The notes under the pieces are model-generated. The model was not told the origin of the DNA. It worked only from the letters and a program-made list of their open reading frames with translations, and did not search any database. From J054 sp965221985 (GTDB lineage: Bacteria > Pseudomonadota > Gammaproteobacteria > Steroidobacterales > GCA-2729495), in contig OZ244928.1 of NCBI GenBank assembly GCA_965221985.1, positions 1,550,001 through 1,614,000 of the forward strand: a stretch of DNA of 64,000 nucleotides, in the 5' to 3' direction. A program made the position numbers and the translations under genes. Positions 61,016-64,000 of this stretch are shown one piece after another. Numbering within the stretch: the first letter of the stretch is position 1; every line of letters begins with the position of its first letter.

Positions 61016-62188
61016 ATGCCAACAGACCTCTTGCAGCCCCAGCCTGATGAAGCCGGCCTGGTTCACAGCCAGCAGCTTAGCGATTTGATTCGCCGCGAAA
61101 TTGACGCGCGTGGCGGCTGGATGGATTTTGCCGACTACATGCGCTTGGCCTTGTATGCGCCGGGACTGGGGTACTACAGCAGCGGGACCGAGAAATTCGG
61201 GCCTGCGGGTGATTTCATCACCGCCGCCGAGCTCGGCCCGGCCTTTGCGCGGTGCATCGGGCGATGGCTGGCACCCCTGTTGCGTCAATGTGCGCGGCCT
61301 TGCTTAATGGAAATCGGCGCGGGCAGTGGTGCCGTGGCGGCCGAGCTGCTATCGGCTGCCGCCGACGGGGCTTTCGAGCTGGCCGAATACCAAATACTGG
61401 AAGTGAGTGCTGACCTGAGGGAACGCCAGCGCGCGACCCTGACCGCGCGGGTTCCGCAGTGTCTACCGCGAGTCGAGTGGCTGGATCGGCTGCCCAAAGA
61501 CTTTGGTGGTCTGGTCATTGCGAACGAAGTCATGGATGCCCTGCCGGTGAGTCGTTTTGCGGTGACGGCATCTGGGGTTCGCGCCTTGGGTGTTCGCGCC
61601 GAGGCCAAGGGTTTTACGTGGGCCGAAGCCCAAGCGCCGCCGACCCTGCGCAAGGCAGTGGCCGAAGTCCTGGATCCCGATTCGTCGCTGCCGGTGGGCT
61701 ATCGTTCAGAAGTCAGCCTTGAACTAGGGGCGTGGATAAACAGCCTGGCGGCGATGCTGAGCCAAGGTGCAATCTTATTGGCTGACTATGGTTGCTCGCG
61801 TCGTGAATACTATCGGCCCGAACGCACCGACGGCAGCTTGATTTGCCACTACCGACACCACGCTCATGACAATCCGTTTTTATATCCAGGCCTCCAAGAT
61901 ATTTCCGCCTGGGTGGATTTCACCCGGGTGGCTTTGTCGGGGCAAGCTGCGGGTCTGACTCTTGCTGGCTATACCACCCAAGCGCATTTCTTGCTCGCCA
62001 ATGGCTTGGAGCAGGAAATGCAATCGGTGACCAGCGGAACTGAGTTGGAGCAGTTGCGAATGAGCCAGGCTTTGCGGCGGCTGTTGTTGCCGGGTGAAAT
62101 GGGTGAGAACTTCAAAGTCATGGTCTTTTCCCGAAATATGCAGCTAGATGATTTGCAGCTAGGACGAGATTTATCTTCGCGACTGTAG
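61016..62188 (+). CDS. MidA/NDUFAF7-family SAM-dependent methyltransferase
   Basis: 390 residues. Family hallmarks: SDLIRREIDARGGWMDFADYMRLALYAPGLGYYSSG, FGPAGDFITAAELGPAFA, the SAM-binding CLMEIGAGSGAVAAELL and IANEVMDALPV. The eukaryotic relative dimethylates an Arg of respiratory complex I; the bacterial substrate is not settled. Starts 73 bp from the divergent pteridine reductase gene. Confidence 0.9.
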   Translation: MPTDLLQPQPDEAGLVHSQQLSDLIRREIDARGGWMDFADYMRLALYAPGLGYYSSGTEKFGPAGDFITAAELGPAFARCIGRWLAPLLRQCARPCLMEIGAGSGAVAAELLSAAADGAFELAEYQILEVSADLRERQRATLTARVPQCLPRVEWLDRLPKDFGGLVIANEVMDALPVSRFAVTASGVRALGVRAEAKGFTWAEAQAPPTLRKAVAEVLDPDSSLPVGYRSEVSLELGAWINSLAAMLSQGAILLADYGCSRREYYRPERTDGSLICHYRHHAHDNPFLYPGLQDISAWVDFTRVALSGQAAGLTLAGYTTQAHFLLANGLEQEMQSVTSGTELEQLRMSQALRRLLLPGEMGENFKVMVFSRNMQLDDLQLGRDLSSRL

Positions 62189-62273
62189 TCACTCTACCCA
62201 ATCGCCCGCAGTGACAGGTATTCAAGCTGAATTGCCAGGTATCGGAGGTAATGACCGGTGGTGATGCGGCTGC

Positions 62274-63473
62274 CTAAAGAATGGCCTCAATGGCCTCAAG
62301 GCGGGCATCGCGCAGCGCGAGGCCGAGTTCTTTGCCCGTGAATCCCTCGCTGCGTAGACGGCCTGTGTCAATACTCGACGCGGCCTGCTGGGCGCGGTCA
62401 AATAATCGTTCGGGGTTTGCTTCCGGGGTGGAAGGCGCCGGTTGTGTCGCTTCGCAAGCTTTGAGAAATCCGGCCAGGCGATCCGGCCGGCGCAGCGCAT
62501 CCACTGCTTCAAGAATCTCTAGCACATCTGCCGGACCTAGTTTTTCCGCTCTATGAACTTGGTCGTGGAAGCGGGCCACTAAGATTGCGATGTCCAGGTA
62601 GCGTTTCGGTGCACCGATGCGCGTACAAAGCTCTCTGACCCTATCTAATCGCGCTTGCCTAGAGTCATGAGCTGCGGCCTTTTGATCCGCGGATGGCAAG
62701 CTGCCGAGATTATGGACGAGTACCGCGAACCTAACTTCCGGTTCTGCCGACAAGTTTGCGGCGCGTTGTAGTTGCCGTAGGCGTTGTGTCCCGTCGTGTT
62801 GTCGTCCCGCTCCTTCTCCCGCTGGCCGTTGAAATAAGGCCTCGATTTCAGGATAGACAACGGTCAGCGCGCCGCAGTCGTTTAATACGTCGAAAAACTT
62901 TTCTGGATTCGCCGTTTTCAATGCCCGTTGGGTTTCTCGCCAGACGCGCTCGGCCACCAGCGCTTCAGCTTCGCCCGAGGCGACCATGGCTTGCATCATG
63001 GTCATGGTTTCATCCGCCACGGTAAAACCTAGGCGGGTGAAACGCGCGGCGAAGCGCGCAACCCGCAATATACGCACCGGGTCTTCGCGAAAAGCATCCG
63101 ACACATGTCGCAGTTGTTTCTTTTCCAGATCAGCCCGGCCACCCCAGGGATCGATAACAACACCGTTCGGCGATTCAGCCATGGCGTTTATGGTCAAGTC
63201 GCGACGCTGAAGATCTTCCTCGAGAGTCACCGAGGAATCGGCGCGCACCTCGAAGCCTCGATATCCAGGACCGGTTTTCGTTTCCGTGCGCGCCAGCGCG
63301 TATTCTTCCTGTGTTTCCGGATGCAGAAAAACCGGGAAAGTTCTTCCCACGCGTCGGTAGCCCAAGGACTCCAACTCATCGGCTTGCGCGCCGACGACGA
63401 CCCAGTCGCGCTCCTGAATGGGTTCGCCGAGCAATCGATCGCGAACCGCGCCCCCCACAAGATAAATCTGCAT
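62274..63473 (-). CDS. cca: CCA-adding tRNA nucleotidyltransferase (with altered HD domain)
   Basis: 399 residues. The nucleotidyltransferase head shows IYLVGGAVRDRLLG, RDWVVVG and DLTINAMA, followed by the tRNA-binding RILRVARFAARFTRLGF. This fits the multifunctional gammaproteobacterial CCA enzyme that adds or repairs the tRNA 3' CCA. The HD phosphohydrolase motif normally read as HDLGKG in the C-terminal half is HNLGSL here (RFAVLVHNLGSL), with a later FHDQVH retained. The phosphatase/2',3'-cyclic phosphodiesterase activity may be lost; nucleotidyl transfer should be intact. Confidence 0.95.
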   Translation of the reverse strand: MQIYLVGGAVRDRLLGEPIQERDWVVVGAQADELESLGYRRVGRTFPVFLHPETQEEYALARTETKTGPGYRGFEVRADSSVTLEEDLQRRDLTINAMAESPNGVVIDPWGGRADLEKKQLRHVSDAFREDPVRILRVARFAARFTRLGFTVADETMTMMQAMVASGEAEALVAERVWRETQRALKTANPEKFFDVLNDCGALTVVYPEIEALFQRPAGEGAGRQHDGTQRLRQLQRAANLSAEPEVRFAVLVHNLGSLPSADQKAAAHDSRQARLDRVRELCTRIGAPKRYLDIAILVARFHDQVHRAEKLGPADVLEILEAVDALRRPDRLAGFLKACEATQPAPSTPEANPERLFDRAQQAASSIDTGRLRSEGFTGKELGLALRDARLEAIEAIL

Positions 63474-63508
63474 GGCCGTATTCTAGCTGCTTGGATTACT
63501 CTTGCCGT

Positions 63509-64000
63509 ATGAGAAGTAATCAGGCGATTAGACTGCTTGTTTTGCTGGTGCTGGGCAATTGTTTGAGCGCTTGCAGCTTGGGTTATTACTGGCAGGCGGC
63601 AAGCGGACATCTGTCATTGATGAACCGCCGTCAGAGCGTGGAGGCATTGCTGGCAAATCCGCAAACGCCGCCGGTGCTAAGAGATCGGTTGCGCCTGGCC
63701 ATCAGGGCGCGAGAATTTGCCAGTACCCAACTCGGTTTGCCTGACGGCGGCAGTTATAGACACTTCACCCAACTAAATCGCGATTACGTGGTGTGGAATG
63801 TCGTTGCGGTGCCGGAATTGTCACTTGAGCCGCGCAGTTGGTGCTATCCCGTCGCCGGCTGCGTGACCTATCGTGGCTATTTTAATGAGGCCGATGCGCG
63901 GAAATTTGCAGACCAGGCCAGAGTGCGTGGCGATGATGTTTTGGTTGCCGGTGTGCGGGCGTACTCGACGCTGGGGCGTTTCGAGGATCCTCTGCTAAGT
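63509..64000 (+). CDS. Putative aminopeptidase lipoprotein (N-terminal part)
   Basis: 164 codons to the window edge without a stop. Lipobox LSAC with the sequence LGYYWQAASGHL immediately after. This, together with VEALLANPQTPPVLRDRLRLA and CVTYRGYFNEADARKFA, matches the putative predicted-aminopeptidase family (PF10023 type, COG4324). The metal-binding part would follow outside the window. It is divergent from cca, 35 bp away. Confidence 0.8.
   Translation, partial: MRSNQAIRLLVLLVLGNCLSACSLGYYWQAASGHLSLMNRRQSVEALLANPQTPPVLRDRLRLAIRAREFASTQLGLPDGGSYRHFTQLNRDYVVWNVVAVPELSLEPRSWCYPVAGCVTYRGYFNEADARKFADQARVRGDDVLVAGVRAYSTLGRFEDPLLS

Overview
The window comes from a gammaproteobacterium of moderately high GC. 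The macromolecular-synthesis block rpsU-yqeY-dnaG-rpoD with divergent tsaD supports this, as do the folB/folK/pteridine reductase/midA/cca cluster, a monomeric NADP isocitrate dehydrogenase, a YqcC-family protein, a Cpx-like two-component system and two large TonB-dependent receptors. I cannot name the genus. No CRISPR array, phage, transposase or rRNA was seen. One tRNA is present.

Left part (1-11.4 kb): after a truncated membrane-protein gene comes a tightly coupled plus-strand catabolic operon. It encodes a three-subunit molybdenum hydroxylase of the 4-hydroxybenzoyl-CoA reductase type, whose FAD subunit keeps four cysteines of the extra [4Fe-4S] cluster. An unknown 243-residue protein is encoded between the small and large subunits. 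The operon continues with a GPH-family transporter, a metallo-beta-lactamase-fold hydrolase, an FAD monooxygenase and a DUF429 protein. Facing it are a TPR/TonB-like protein and a TauD-type dioxygenase. The set looks like uptake and oxidation or reduction of an aromatic or other cyclic substrate.

11.5-14.3 kb: a cytochrome-c nitric oxide reductase operon (small membrane protein, extended NorC, NorB, small cytochrome c) without norQ/norD. 14.3-33 kb: an ArsR/DUF899 pair with a clear inverted-repeat operator, a Ycf46-like AAA ATPase, TonB receptor 1, a beta-lactamase-fold hydrolase, a META-domain lipoprotein, a winged-helix/alpha-beta-hydrolase fusion, a Spy/CpxP-like protein divergent from a CpxRA-like system with a CpxR-like box between them, a nitronate monooxygenase relative, a NodIJ-like ABC exporter, TonB receptor 2 and a double-VOC lipoprotein.

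33-48.4 kb: a secreted M1 aminopeptidase, a repeat-rich lipoprotein with a peptidoglycan-binding-like end, isocitrate dehydrogenase, and a two-gene unit. That unit is the most unusual part of the window: a 2071-residue exported protein joining a copper-radical (glyoxal/galactose) oxidase, Ig/PKD and beta-propeller domains, a dihaem cytochrome-c-peroxidase-like module and three golvesin-like repeats, followed 14 bp later by a Sco-type copper chaperone. A class I fructose-bisphosphate aldolase follows a 0.8-kb gene-free stretch.

48.6-64 kb: housekeeping. It holds tRNA-Met(CAT), an isoprenylcysteine-methyltransferase-like protein, a small kinase-fold protein, a glutamate-synthase-like FMN protein, rpoD, dnaG, yqeY, rpsU (TTG start behind a leader hairpin), tsaD, folB, folK, a pteridine reductase, midA, cca (with an altered HD motif) and the start of a putative aminopeptidase lipoprotein.
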